From NCBI GenBank assembly GCA_030041985.1, contig JASIAM010000287.1:1-56228 (forward strand): a DNA stretch of 56,228 nt, written 5' to 3'. The notes below the pieces were generated by a model. That model had not been told where the DNA came from, ran no database searches, and saw only the letters and a list, made by a program, of their open reading frames with translations. This document shows, one piece after another, positions 24,779-33,908 of this stretch. A program made the position numbers and the translations under genes. This stretch comes from Bryobacteraceae bacterium. GTDB taxonomy: Bacteria; Acidobacteriota; Terriglobia; Bryobacterales; Bryobacteraceae. How positions within the stretch are numbered: position 1 is the first letter of the stretch; every line of letters begins with the position of its first letter.

Positions 24779-26419
24779 TTGAAAAAGCAGTCTTTAAAAA
24801 AGCAAAAGGCGGTTTCTCTTTCGATCTGCCTTCTGCTCCTGGCGGCATGGAGCGCGGCGGCAACTTGGTGGTTTTACCAAAAGGGTGAGCTTTACAATTA
24901 CGGCGATGCGGAAGCGCACCTGAACATAGCGCGGCGGGTGCTCGATTCGCAAACGCCGGGTTACGAGCAGATCGGGCGGATTTGGCTGCCGTTGCCTCAT
25001 CTGTTGATGGCGCCCCTGGCGCGAAACGACTGGCTGTGGCGCAGCGGTCTGGCCGGTTCGCTGCCGGCGGGGGCCTGTTTTGTGCTCGCCGGCGTGTTTT
25101 TGTTTGCAGCCGCGCGGCGGATCTTCGATTCCACAGCGGCAGCGGCGGCCGCAGTGGCGCTGTTTGCCGCTAATCCCAATCTGCTGTATCTGCAGTCAAC
25201 GGCCATGACTGAGCCGGTATTCGCGGCATGCCTGATGGCACTGCTATATTTCACGGTGCGGTTCCGCGAAACACAGGGCTGGTTTTCCGCGGCTGCCGCA
25301 GGTGTGGCCGCAAGCCTGGGCGCGCTGGCACGCTACGAAGGTTGGTTTGTCATTCCCTTTGCCGCTGCCTATTTTTTGTGGGCCGGGCGCAAATACCGGT
25401 TCGCGGCGGCGGCGGTTTTTTCCATTCTCGCGGTTACCGGACCGGCGCTTTGGCTGGCGCACAATTGGTGGCTGACGGGGGATGTGCTGGATTTCTATCG
25501 CGGGCCGAACTCGCCTATGGCAATACAAGGAGCGGCCCCGTATCCAGGGCACGGGAACTGGCGCGTGGCCTGGCTCTATTACAGAACCGCGGTGTCTCTC
25601 TGCGCGGGCCCGGCTCTGTTTTGGATGGGTGTGGCGGGCGTGGCGGCTGCGCTACTCCGGCGCGCTGTCTGGCCGGTAATTCTGCTTCTGCTGCCCGGTG
25701 TCTTTTATGTGTGGAGCATGCATTCGGCGGCCAGCCCCATTTTTGTTCCCACGCTCTGGCCCCATACCTACTACAACACGCGCTATGGGCTCGCCGTGCT
25801 GCCGCTATTAGCGTTCGCTGCGGGCGCGCTGGTAGCGCTAGCGCCGCTTCAACGCCAAAGCGTTTTCAAGCAAAGCTGGGCGGCGGGGCTGGTGGTGGCG
25901 GTGGGCGTGGCGCCTTGGATTTTCCACCCCGGCCGCGAAAATTGGATGACGCGGGAAGAGGCGTTTGTCAATTCCCAGGGCCGGCGCCAATGGACCGAGG
26001 AGGCGGCTGATTACCTGCGGCCGCGGTACGTTGCGGGATCGGGGATCATCACCTTTTTCGGCGACCTGACGGGGATTTTTCGGGCGATGGGCTTGCCGCT
26101 GCGAGAAACATTTACCGCCGATAATGGTTTGCCGTGGAAGGCTACGGTAAGACGCCCGGACCTGTTTCTGTGGCAGGAATGGGCGGTGGTCATGGGCGGC
26201 GACGAGGTGCAGAGTGCTATTAATCGCGCCGGCCGCTATGGAATCCGCTACCGCCTGGAGAAAATGATTATCGCGGGGAGAGATCCGGTGATCGAAATTT
26301 ACCGGCGTATCGGAGGGCCGGAGGTTAGTGTAGGGCCTGAAGAAGTGGACGGCCCGGAACGCCGGCCAGAAGCCCGGCGGCAGGGCAGAAGCCCTGACCC
26401 CACTGGACGGCACGAATGA
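24779..26419 (+). CDS. membrane glycosyltransferase-like protein, GT-C fold (ArnT/PMT-like)
   Basis: Protein of 546 residues with about ten membrane helices and a C-terminal soluble part of about 150 residues. An acidic motif after helix 1 (YNYGDAEAHLNIARR) matches the first-loop Asp-Glu site of GT-C lipid-linked sugar transferases. RYEGWFVIPFAAAYFLW and YNTRYGLAVLPLLAFAAG are typical later helices. The start is a TTG at 24779 with only AAGAAAG upstream. The last 25 residues are Arg/Pro-rich and encoded by a GC palindrome-rich stretch. The stop overlaps the dapF start as ATGA. A role in glycosylating lipid or protein is inferred. Confidence 0.75.
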   Translation: MKKQSLKKQKAVSLSICLLLLAAWSAAATWWFYQKGELYNYGDAEAHLNIARRVLDSQTPGYEQIGRIWLPLPHLLMAPLARNDWLWRSGLAGSLPAGACFVLAGVFLFAAARRIFDSTAAAAAAVALFAANPNLLYLQSTAMTEPVFAACLMALLYFTVRFRETQGWFSAAAAGVAASLGALARYEGWFVIPFAAAYFLWAGRKYRFAAAAVFSILAVTGPALWLAHNWWLTGDVLDFYRGPNSPMAIQGAAPYPGHGNWRVAWLYYRTAVSLCAGPALFWMGVAGVAAALLRRAVWPVILLLLPGVFYVWSMHSAASPIFVPTLWPHTYYNTRYGLAVLPLLAFAAGALVALAPLQRQSVFKQSWAAGLVVAVGVAPWIFHPGRENWMTREEAFVNSQGRRQWTEEAADYLRPRYVAGSGIITFFGDLTGIFRAMGLPLRETFTADNGLPWKATVRRPDLFLWQEWAVVMGGDEVQSAINRAGRYGIRYRLEKMIIAGRDPVIEIYRRIGGPEVSVGPEEVDGPERRPEARRQGRSPDPTGRHE

Positions 26420-27207
26420 AAATACCTTTTACGAAGGCCCATGGCGCACGAAACGACTTTTTGCTCACGTGGTCGAAGGACGCGCCGGGGAGCGATTTAG
26501 CCGCGATAGCGCGCGCCATTTGCGATCGGCATACGGGGATCGGGGCGGATGGGTGGCTGATCGTGGGAACTGCGGGCGCTGAAGCCGAGGGAGAGATCCA
26601 CCTTTATAATTCCGATGGCAGCATGGCTGAGATTTCGGGCAATGGCACGCGCTGCGCGGCCGCCTTCCTGATCCGGCACGGATGCGCGCCAGGGCTGGTG
26701 CGCATCCGCACCGGAGCGGGCGTCAAGACGCTCCGCTTGCTGCAGCGGCGCGAGTTGTGGTTTCAATTCGAGATGAACATGGGGCGGCCGGAAATCGTGG
26801 CCGAGCGCTTCCCCTTGCCGCTGGGGGAAGGCGTTCGCGATGTTACGCTGCTGCGCGTTGGCAATCCGCAGTGCGCGGTGCCGGTCGAAGATTTTGAATT
26901 TGACTGGCGGGGAATCGGGTCTCGGATCGCAGTCCATCCCCACTTTCCCGAGGGCACCAACGTTTCCTTTTTCCAAGCCGTGGACGGGCACTCGATCGAA
27001 GCGCGTTTCTACGAGCGTGGCGCTGGAGAAACCATGAGCTCTGGCACGGGATCGACGGGGGCTGCCGTGGCGGCGGTTCTCCGTGGCATGGTTGCTTCGC
27101 CAGTGCGTGTGCGCACGCCTGCAGGTCCGATCGATATTCGCCTGGACGGCGACGTATTTCTTACCGGACCCGCGGAAATCGTGGCCGAAGGCGAATTCTT
27201 CGTGTGA
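26416..27207 (+). CDS. dapF: diaminopimelate epimerase-like protein, second catalytic Cys replaced by Ser
   Basis: Two-lobed epimerase of 263 residues. Family marks are KAHGARNDFLLTW, HTGIGADGWLIV, NSDGSMAEISGNGTRCAAA (catalytic Cys80) and VGNPQCAVPVEDFEF. The second active-site block should read GET-x-ACGTG but reads GAGETMSSGTGS, placing Ser209 (codon TCT at 27040-27042) where the other catalytic Cys belongs. DapF uses two cysteines to invert L,L- to meso-diaminopimelate, so this protein may be slow, or act on another substrate or reaction in the superfamily. Whether the genome has another dapF cannot be seen here. Confidence 0.82.
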   Translation: MKIPFTKAHGARNDFLLTWSKDAPGSDLAAIARAICDRHTGIGADGWLIVGTAGAEAEGEIHLYNSDGSMAEISGNGTRCAAAFLIRHGCAPGLVRIRTGAGVKTLRLLQRRELWFQFEMNMGRPEIVAERFPLPLGEGVRDVTLLRVGNPQCAVPVEDFEFDWRGIGSRIAVHPHFPEGTNVSFFQAVDGHSIEARFYERGAGETMSSGTGSTGAAVAAVLRGMVASPVRVRTPAGPIDIRLDGDVFLTGPAEIVAEGEFFV

Positions 27208-27219
27208 AAATAACTTCAA

Positions 27220-28551
27220 ATGTCTGATGTTGCTCCAATCGACAGTCTGGCAACGGCCACGATTCTGCAAGAAAAGATTCGCGCGCGCCGCGCCCGCGTA
27301 GGAATCGTGGGGCTGGGCTATGTTGGTCTTCCCTTGGCGGTAGAATTTGCGCGCGCCGGCTTCCCGGTAACCGGCATTGATGTCAGCCGCGCCAAAACAG
27401 AGCAGGTAAACCAGGGCGATTCGTACGTGGGCGATGTGCCCTCGGAGGTGCTCCGGCCGCTGGCCGAAAGCGGGAAACTGCGCGCCACCACCGATTTTTC
27501 CGCGGTGCTGGACCTGGACACCATTAACATTTGTGTGCCCACGCCGCTGCGCAAGACGAAAGACCCCGACATGAGCTATATCGTGTCGGCGTGCCAGGAG
27601 ATCGCCGCTCATTTACATCCTGGGCTGCTGGTGATCCTGGAGTCCACGACGTACCCCGGTACGACCGACGAATTGGTTCTGCCCATGCTTTCAAAATCCG
27701 GCCTGCAAGTGGGCCAGGATTTCTTCCTGTGTTTCTCGCCGGAGCGGGTGGACCCGGGTAATCCCAAATATCAGACGGCCAACATTCCCAAGGTAGTGGG
27801 CGGAGTGACTCCCGCGTGCACGGAAATGGGCCGCTTATTCTACGCGCAAGCGCTGGAGCGCGTGGTGCCGGTGAGCTCGACGCAAGTGGCCGAAATGGTG
27901 AAGTTGCTCGAAAACACGTTCCGCATGATCAACATCGGGCTGGCCAACGAGATCGCGCTGATGTGCGGCCGCATGGGAGTGAACGTGTGGGAAGTGATCG
28001 ATGCCGCCGCTACCAAGCCCTTCGGGTTCATGCCGTTTTATCCAGGCCCCGGGCTGGGCGGCCACTGCATTCCCATCGATCCGTTCTATCTCTCCTGGAA
28101 GACCAAGCAGGCGGGGATTGAAGCGCGCTTCATCGAACTGGCCGGATACATCAACGGGCAGATGCCTCACTTCGTGCTCTCCAAAGTGCAAGACGCGTTG
28201 AACGAAGCGGCCAAACCGCTGAAGGGATCGCGGGTGCATGTGATGGGCGTAGCGTACAAGCGCAACATCGATGACGTGCGGGAATCACCGGCGCTCGATC
28301 TGTTGCTACTGCTCCGGCAACGGGGCGCGGTGGTGAGTTACAGCGATCCATACGTGCCAGTGCTCGCCTTAGACGGGATCGACTTGCAGGCACAAGCACC
28401 GGAGGATGGAGCGGCTGAGGCGGATTGCGTGGTCATCGTGACCGATCATGCCGTTTTCGATTACCACGCCCTGGTGAAGCACGCCAAGCTGATCGTGGAT
28501 ACACGGAACTCGTTGAAGGGCTTTACCTCGGAGAAGATTGTGCGGCTCTGA
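27220..28551 (+). CDS. UDP-N-acetyl-hexosamine 6-dehydrogenase (WbpA/WecC family)
   Basis: Nucleotide-sugar dehydrogenase of 443 residues making a UDP-sugar uronic acid by two NAD-linked oxidations. The Rossmann block is VGIVGLGYVGLPLAVEFA, the catalytic Cys lies in GPGLGGHCIPIDPFYL and the C-terminal domain has VHVMGVAYKRNIDDVRESPA. The pattern favours the UDP-GlcNAc/UDP-ManNAc type over UDP-glucose dehydrogenase. It follows dapF by 12 bases and may serve surface polysaccharide synthesis together with the GT-C protein two genes upstream. Confidence 0.9.
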   Translation: MSDVAPIDSLATATILQEKIRARRARVGIVGLGYVGLPLAVEFARAGFPVTGIDVSRAKTEQVNQGDSYVGDVPSEVLRPLAESGKLRATTDFSAVLDLDTINICVPTPLRKTKDPDMSYIVSACQEIAAHLHPGLLVILESTTYPGTTDELVLPMLSKSGLQVGQDFFLCFSPERVDPGNPKYQTANIPKVVGGVTPACTEMGRLFYAQALERVVPVSSTQVAEMVKLLENTFRMINIGLANEIALMCGRMGVNVWEVIDAAATKPFGFMPFYPGPGLGGHCIPIDPFYLSWKTKQAGIEARFIELAGYINGQMPHFVLSKVQDALNEAAKPLKGSRVHVMGVAYKRNIDDVRESPALDLLLLLRQRGAVVSYSDPYVPVLALDGIDLQAQAPEDGAAEADCVVIVTDHAVFDYHALVKHAKLIVDTRNSLKGFTSEKIVRL

Positions 28552-28575
28552 GAGCCGAGTGGATGCGTGGGAGTT

Positions 28576-28590
28576 GGCAGGTCGCCTGCC
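28576..28590. repeat. short perfect hairpin GGCAGG-TCG-CCTGCC
   Basis: Perfect 6-base arms with a 3-base loop, 24 bases after the stop of the nucleotide-sugar dehydrogenase gene, followed by CCACTGACCCC. A similar block, GGGCAGAAGCCCTGACCCCACTGG, lies at 26384-26407 in the tail of the GT-C gene. No T tract follows, so it is either a factor-dependent transcript end or a small dispersed palindrome. Confidence 0.4.
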
Positions 28591-28602
28591 CCACTGACCC
28601 CG

Positions 28603-28805
28603 CTACAAGCCGCCGATTTGCCCGTGGCCCAGGATTTTCTGCGTTACACTCTTGTGATCCAAGGCGGTGTTGTGCCGCTGGGCGTACACGTAGTCTCCCA
28701 CGAACCATCCCATGGCGCCGCCCGCATATGTAAGCCAGAAACTTCACCCAGAATTTGTCGTGGTATTCGTGCGCGAGATAGACGCCAAGGCCATGGTGAG
28801 GTACG
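28603..28805 (-). pseudogene. broken gene for a small membrane protein
   Basis: On the minus strand one frame reads VYLAHEYHDKFWVKFLAY and, one base out of step, the next frame continues AGGAMGWFVGDYVYAQRHN and then DHKSVTQKILGHGQIGG and a TAG stop at 28603. Removing one base within CATATG at 28725-28730 joins them into one helix-rich protein with a Gly-rich membrane stretch. No start codon or ribosome site is found between this and the ftsK stop. It is either a decayed gene or a sequencing error in a very short one. Confidence 0.45.
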
Positions 28806-28823
28806 AAACAAGGCCTGGTCCAC

Positions 28824-31187
28824 TTATCGCAATTGATTCTCCACTTCGTGGAGCCAGTCGGGACGTTTGAGAACATCGCGCGGTTTGCTGCCGTCGGGCG
28901 GACCGATGATGCCATCGCGCTGCATCATATCGAGAATGCGCGCGGCGCGGCCGTAGCCCAAACGCAGGTGCCGCTGCAAAGTCGAAGTGGATGCTTTCCC
29001 CATCTGCACTACCAGGCGGACAGCGTCTTCGTACATCGGGTCCTGCTCTTCGCTCGCTGGCTCTTCCTCCGCGCCCGCTTCGTCTTCGCCCGGTGGCGCG
29101 ATCAGGTACGACTGATCGTATTCGGGCTTGGCCTGTGCCTTCCAGTGATCCACCACACGATTGATTTCCGTTTCGGTAACAAATGCTCCGTGCACGCGGA
29201 CGAGCCGCGAAGAGCCGGGCGGCAAAAAGAGCATGTCACCTTTACCCAGCAGATGTTCCGCGCCCATACCGTCCAGAATGGTCCGCGAATCGACACGCGT
29301 GGCCACACGGAAGCTGATGCGCGCGGGGAAGTTCGCCTTGATGAGGCCGGTGATGACATCCACGCTAGGACGCTGCGTGGCGAGCACCAGGTGCATGCCT
29401 ACGGCGCGAGCCATCTGCGCGAGGCGGGTAACGGTCTCTTCCACGTTGCGGCCTTCCAGCATCATGAGGTCGGCCAGTTCATCGATCAGAATCAAGATGT
29501 AGGGCAGCGGCTTGAGATCTTCCTGCGTATCGTCTTCGGGGAAGAGATTGCGCGGCTGCTCCTGCATTTTGCGCACTTTCTTGTTGAATTGGTCGAGATT
29601 GCGAACGCCGTATTCGGCCAGCAGGCGCAACCGCCGCTCCATTTCGAGCACAGCGTTCCGCAGCGCGTTGGTGGCCTTTTTGGGGTCGATGATTACGGGC
29701 GTGAGCAGGTGGGGGATGCCTTCGTACATGCCCAACTCGACGCGCTTGGGGTCCACCATGATCATGCGCACATCGTCCGGCGTGGCCTTGTAGAGGATCG
29801 ACATGATCATGGAGTTGATCATGACGCTTTTACCGGAACCGGTAGAGCCGGCAATCAGCAGGTGCGGCATGGAATCGAGCGCGGCCACGCGGATGCGGCC
29901 GTTGATGTCTTTTCCCAGCGGAATGGTGAGATGGGAGTTTGACTGGGAGAACTCTTCCGATTCGAGCATCTGGCGAAGGGCGATCAGCTCGCGGCGGGAA
30001 TTGGGCACTTCGATGCCGACTGTCGGTTTGCCGGGGATGCGCTCGATCAGGATGGATTCCGCCTGCAGGCCGAGGCAGAGGTCCTCGGTGAGATTGGTGA
30101 TGCGGCTGTACTTGATGCCGGCCTCGGGCTTGTATTCGAAAGTAGTGACCACGGGGCCGGGATTGATTTGCACCACATTGCCGAGGACATGGAACTCCTC
30201 GAATTTCGCTTTGATACGAACGGCGATGTCTTTGAGCTCCTGCTCATCGTAAGCGCTGCGGCCGGGCGGTTCGTTCAGCAAATCCGTGGCGGGCAGTTCC
30301 AAAGTGGAATTTTTGAGATCCGGTTCCGGCGCGGCAGGCGTGGAAACGGGCCAGGGAACAGGCGCCGGTGCGCGCACGGCCGCGGGCTCCGGCACTTCGA
30401 GGGGACAGATCGGAATCTCTTCGATGGCGCTGTATTCTTCGGGTGCGGAATCCGTTGCGGGCGTTTCGGCCACTTCGACAAATGGAGTGGGAGCGGCGGC
30501 CTCCGCTGTCTGCCGGCTTCGCGCAGAGGCAGCCTCCGCCCGTTTGCGTGCGCGTTCCTCGGCTTTTTCCGCAGCTCTTTGGGCGTAGGCCGCATGCAGA
30601 TGATCGAGGCGTTCGCGCCACCAGGCCATGCGCCGCTCGAGCCACGCACGCGGCGCAGCGAACCAGCGGGCCAGCTTGTCGAGAGAGAACGAGGAAACCA
30701 GATAAATGGAAATCATCAGGCTGCTGATGATGGCGATGAAGGCGCCCGCGGCATTCAGGCTTTCCAGAAGATAGCGGCTCAGCGCATAACCGAATAAGCC
30801 GCCCACGCGAATGTTACCGCCAAACAGGCGCCACGGCAGAAACGAAAGCGCAGCGCCGAGGCTGAGAGCCAGCAGCCCGGCGCCCATGGCCTTGGCGAGG
30901 CCGGATTCCAATTGCTCCGAGCGAATCCATTTCCAAGCCAACAGGAAACTGAGCAGCGGGAAGAGGAACGCGGCCGCGCCGAACGCTTGAAAAAAGAGGT
31001 CAGAGAGGTACGAACCCGGGTAGCCGACCAGGTTCAGGGGGCGCGCATCGGACGCTGTATCAAACGACGGATCCTGGGTATGGAACGACACCAGACTCAA
31101 CAGGATCACGAGGCCCAGCAACAGCAGCAGGAAACCAGTGAGTTCGTTCAGCCTCTTGTAGGGAGTCGGCGATAACAGCTTCATCAC
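28824..31187 (-). CDS. ftsK: DNA translocase FtsK/SpoIIIE
   Basis: Septal DNA pump for chromosome segregation, 787 residues. Four membrane helices occupy about residues 15-165, followed by a charged, Ala/Pro-rich linker (about 170-310). The motor domain follows: Walker A GSTGSGKS at 447-454 and Walker [11 protein letters not shown] at 564-573. The C-terminal gamma winged helix ([20 protein letters not shown]), which reads KOPS sites, is complete. The start is a GTG (31187) overlapping the uppP stop as GTGA, with an ATG next to it. The linker is short for the family. Confidence 0.95.
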   Translation of the reverse strand: MMKLLSPTPYKRLNELTGFLLLLLGLVILLSLVSFHTQDPSFDTASDARPLNLVGYPGSYLSDLFFQAFGAAAFLFPLLSFLLAWKWIRSEQLESGLAKAMGAGLLALSLGAALSFLPWRLFGGNIRVGGLFGYALSRYLLESLNAAGAFIAIISSLMISIYLVSSFSLDKLARWFAAPRAWLERRMAWWRERLDHLHAAYAQRAAEKAEERARKRAEAASARSRQTAEAAAPTPFVEVAETPATDSAPEEYSAIEEIPICPLEVPEPAAVRAPAPVPWPVSTPAAPEPDLKNSTLELPATDLLNEPPGRSAYDEQELKDIAVRIKAKFEEFHVLGNVVQINPGPVVTTFEYKPEAGIKYSRITNLTEDLCLGLQAESILIERIPGKPTVGIEVPNSRRELIALRQMLESEEFSQSNSHLTIPLGKDINGRIRVAALDSMPHLLIAGSTGSGKSVMINSMIMSILYKATPDDVRMIMVDPKRVELGMYEGIPHLLTPVIIDPKKATNALRNAVLEMERRLRLLAEYGVRNLDQFNKKVRKMQEQPRNLFPEDDTQEDLKPLPYILILIDELADLMMLEGRNVEETVTRLAQMARAVGMHLVLATQRPSVDVITGLIKANFPARISFRVATRVDSRTILDGMGAEHLLGKGDMLFLPPGSSRLVRVHGAFVTETEINRVVDHWKAQAKPEYDQSYLIAPPGEDEAGAEEEPASEEQDPMYEDAVRLVVQMGKASTSTLQRHLRLGYGRAARILDMMQRDGIIGPPDGSKPRDVLKRPDWLHEVENQLR

Positions 31188-32008
31188 GCTGGCCGGCGGA
31201 TGAAAGCCAGAACCACGACTATTATGCCAAAAATCACACGATAGTAGACGAAGGGCATGAGGCTGCTGCGACGCAAATAATGCAGGAACCAGTTGATGAC
31301 CATCCAGCCGGTAACGCCGCTGACAGCGATTCCGATGAGAAACGAGTGATCGAGAAATCCGTGCAGGCCGCTCTGCTTGTAGGTGTCGTACAGGTCCTTG
31401 GCGGCCGCGCCGGCGATGATGGGGGTGGATAGCAGAAACGAGAAGCGGGCGGCGGCTTCGCGGCCCAATCCGCGGGCAAGCGCGGCGCTAATGGTGCTGC
31501 CGCTGCGGGAAACGCCCGGAATCACGGCAAAGGCCTGCGCAATCCCGACGGAGACCGCATCGGGAACATTCAGTGAAGCCAGGTGGCGCAGATGGCGGGC
31601 GCCGCGATCGGCCAGGCCCATGAGAACGCCGACCGCGATCAACATCGCTCCCATCAGGACGGGAGTGCGCCAGTTGTTCTCGGCGTACTTGTCCAGAAGC
31701 GCGCCCGCAATGGCCGCCGGAATCGTCCCGATGACCAGCAGCCACAGCAGCATGCGATTGAGCTTCAGGTCATCGTCACTGCCGGTATGCATACCGAAGC
31801 CTTGTCCGATGATTTGAATCCAGTCCGGCAGGAAATAAATCAGCACCGCCAGCAGGGTGCCGATGTGCAGGGAAATATCGAAATCCAGACTCTCCGCATT
31901 CCATCCGAGCAACCAGGAGGTGAGGTAGAGATGGGCGGTGCTGCTGACCGGCAGAAATTCAGTGAGGCCCTGGATGATGGCCAGAATGATGACGTGGGCG
32001 AGCGGCAT
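31184..32008 (-). CDS. uppP: undecaprenyl-diphosphatase
   Basis: BacA-type membrane phosphatase of 274 residues that recycles undecaprenyl diphosphate to the carrier lipid used for peptidoglycan and polysaccharides. The two active-site blocks are [16 protein letters not shown] near the N-terminus and [17 protein letters not shown] in the middle, with about eight membrane helices. Its stop overlaps the GTG start of ftsK by 4 bases. About 100 bases separate it from the divergent thioredoxin-fold gene. Confidence 0.95.
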   Translation of the reverse strand: MPLAHVIILAIIQGLTEFLPVSSTAHLYLTSWLLGWNAESLDFDISLHIGTLLAVLIYFLPDWIQIIGQGFGMHTGSDDDLKLNRMLLWLLVIGTIPAAIAGALLDKYAENNWRTPVLMGAMLIAVGVLMGLADRGARHLRHLASLNVPDAVSVGIAQAFAVIPGVSRSGSTISAALARGLGREAAARFSFLLSTPIIAGAAAKDLYDTYKQSGLHGFLDHSFLIGIAVSGVTGWMVINWFLHYLRRSSLMPFVYYRVIFGIIVVVLAFIRRPA

Positions 32009-32109
32009 AAAGAATCAGCGTGAGGGATGAGGAGCAGGGAAGTCAAGCGAGGCGAGTGGCGCGAGCCGCCCTCTATGTTCTACTATTTCATCTGGAGGAA
32101 CGTACACTC

Positions 32110-32709
32110 ATGGCAGCGACGCCATCTACCATGCTCGAGCTGGGCACCACCGCCCCGGATTTTGCCCTTCCCGATGTCGTGTCCGGCCGGACTATTCGAC
32201 TAAACGCGTTTCAGGATAAGGACGTGCTTCTGGTGATGTTCATTTGTCATCATTGTCCGTTCGTGAAGCACGTAAAGAGCGAACTGGCGCAACTGGGCCG
32301 CGACTACTCCGGGAAGAGCGTCGGCATCGTGGCGATCAGTTCCAACGACCCCGCCGTTTCTTCCGACGATTCACCGGAAGGCTTGCGGCGCATGGCCGCC
32401 GAATGGGACTTGACGTTCCCCGTATGCTACGACGAGACGCAGTCCGTGGCCAAGAGCTACGAAGCCGCTTGCACGCCGGACTTTTACCTCTTCGATCGCA
32501 GCCGCCGGCTGGCATATCGGGGCCAGCTTGATGACAGCCGCCCGAGCAACCTGAAACCGGTAACCGGGGCCGACTTGCGGGCAGCCATCGAAGCGCTGCT
32601 GGCGGGCCGCGCGGTGAATGCGGAGCAGAGGCCAAGCCTGGGCTGCAACATCAAGTGGAAGCAAGGCAACGAGCCGGCCTATTATCCGGCAGCGGCCGCC
32701 GCTCACTAG
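32110..32709 (+). CDS. thioredoxin-fold protein, AhpC/TSA-like
   Basis: Thioredoxin-like protein of 199 residues. The ATG at 32110 has GGAGGAA upstream and begins the domain (LGTTAPDFALPDVVSGRTIR). The redox motif lies in FICHHCPFVKHVKSEL, a CHHC in place of the CGPC of thioredoxin. Later blocks are VGIVAISSNDP and ACTPDFYLFDRSRRLAYRGQ, as in the large group of predicted thiol peroxidase or thioredoxin-family proteins near AhpC. No signal peptide, so cytoplasmic. The partner is unknown. Confidence 0.87.
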   Translation: MAATPSTMLELGTTAPDFALPDVVSGRTIRLNAFQDKDVLLVMFICHHCPFVKHVKSELAQLGRDYSGKSVGIVAISSNDPAVSSDDSPEGLRRMAAEWDLTFPVCYDETQSVAKSYEAACTPDFYLFDRSRRLAYRGQLDDSRPSNLKPVTGADLRAAIEALLAGRAVNAEQRPSLGCNIKWKQGNEPAYYPAAAAAH

Positions 32710-32754
32710 GCGCCGCTCCTGAATGACGGGCCATTCAGCGGCCTCCCTCACATC

Positions 32755-33384
32755 GTGTTACCGGATGGCATCGACCTGGTGGAGCCGCGGTGGCCTGCAA
32801 TCGCGGCCATGGTGGCGATCGTGGGCCTGCGCTTTGCTCTTCCGCCAGCGTTGAGCCTGGGACCCGATTGGATATCGGCCCCGGTAGTGGGCGGATTTCT
32901 GCTGGCGATCACGGTGCTGCATCGATCGGGCCGGATGCGCGCCAATCAGATCATGGGGTATGTAATGTTGGCGATTGTTACCGCCGACATGGTTACCTCT
33001 CTTACGCTGCTGATCATCCGGCTGCCCGCGCATCGCGAATCGCCGCGGGAATTGCTCGTCGCGGCAATGGGGCTGTGGACCAGCAACATTCTGTTGTTTG
33101 CCTGTTGGTATTGGCGCCTGGATGGCGGCGGCCCGAATGCGCGCGACCGGCGCAAGAGCCATGATTCGGGCGCATTCTTATTCCCGCAGATGGAGATCCA
33201 CATACATAACTGGAAGCCGGGATTTGTGGACTACCTGTTTCTGGCCTTCAATACCAGCACGGCGTTTTCGCCCACGGATGTGCCGGTGCTATCGCGCTGG
33301 GCCAAGGTGATGATGATGGTGCAGTCGTCAATCTCGCTGGGCACCGTGGTAATTCTGGCGGCCCGGGCGGTAAATGTCCTTTAA
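32755..33384 (+). CDS. hypothetical membrane protein (DUF1345-like)
   Basis: Protein of 209 residues with about five membrane helices: AIAAMVAIVGLRFALPPAL, VVGGFLLAITVLH, VMLAIVTADMVTSLTLLII, LLVAAMGLWTSNILLFACWY and a C-terminal MMVQSSISLGTVVILAARA. A pore-loop-like stretch, YLFLAFNTSTAFSPTDV, precedes the last helix and recalls DUF1345 and two-helix cation-channel proteins. The start is a GTG at 32755 without a clear ribosome site. Function not known. Confidence 0.65.
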   Translation: MLPDGIDLVEPRWPAIAAMVAIVGLRFALPPALSLGPDWISAPVVGGFLLAITVLHRSGRMRANQIMGYVMLAIVTADMVTSLTLLIIRLPAHRESPRELLVAAMGLWTSNILLFACWYWRLDGGGPNARDRRKSHDSGAFLFPQMEIHIHNWKPGFVDYLFLAFNTSTAFSPTDVPVLSRWAKVMMMVQSSISLGTVVILAARAVNVL

Positions 33385-33398
33385 ATACGCTGCGCCTG

Positions 33399-33887
33399 CT
33401 ATCTTTTGTCCTTTTCGGCCGATGCGACGATGGCATTGAGCGTGGGAATGTCTTTGAGTGGGGGCGCCGTGCTCTTGAACGTGCGAATGTACGCGTAAAT
33501 GTCCTTCGCCTGCTTGTCGGAGAGAGAGGCCTGGCTGAAATTCGGCATCGATTGGGCGGGCGTCACCGGCGCAATGTTGGCACGGCCGCGAAGGAACGTA
33601 ATAAACGTTTGCTCGGTACTCAGATTTCCCCAGCGTCCGACGAAGGCCCGCGCTCCGGTCTCGCCGTTGTAGCCGTGGCAGGCATAGCAGCCGTAAGAAT
33701 AATAGAGACCTTTTCCCGCGGCTGCATTGCCGGTAACCGGGCTTGTAGGCTCGGGCTTGTTGCCGATGGCCCCACTGTCTCGTCCGCCGCCATTGCGGCC
33801 ACCGCCTTGAGCATATAGAGCTACCGCAGGCGCCATTAAGGCCACGATCGCTACGCTCAATCCAAACCAAAAACCATTGTTCTTCAT
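33399..33887 (-). CDS. exported c-type cytochrome (class I)
   Basis: Monohaem cytochrome c of 162 residues with signal peptide (cleavage after ALYA). A Gly/Asn/Arg-rich linker follows, then haem motif CYACH within YSYGCYACHGYNGETGAR. The axial Met candidate is in SMPNFSQASL, followed by KQAKDIYAYIRTF, the classical C-terminal helix. It starts 21 bases after the stop of the TPP enzyme gene on the same strand, so it may accept electrons from that protein or its pathway; this is inference. Confidence 0.9.
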   Translation of the reverse strand: MKNNGFWFGLSVAIVALMAPAVALYAQGGGRNGGGRDSGAIGNKPEPTSPVTGNAAAGKGLYYSYGCYACHGYNGETGARAFVGRWGNLSTEQTFITFLRGRANIAPVTPAQSMPNFSQASLSDKQAKDIYAYIRTFKSTAPPLKDIPTLNAIVASAEKDKR

Positions 33888-33908
33888 GCCGTCTTCCTTA
33901 ACGTCTTC

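Noticed and set aside
28833-29942. 369-codon plus-strand open frame over the 3' part of ftsK
   Set aside because: Antisense shadow; the ftsK motor motifs are on the other strand.
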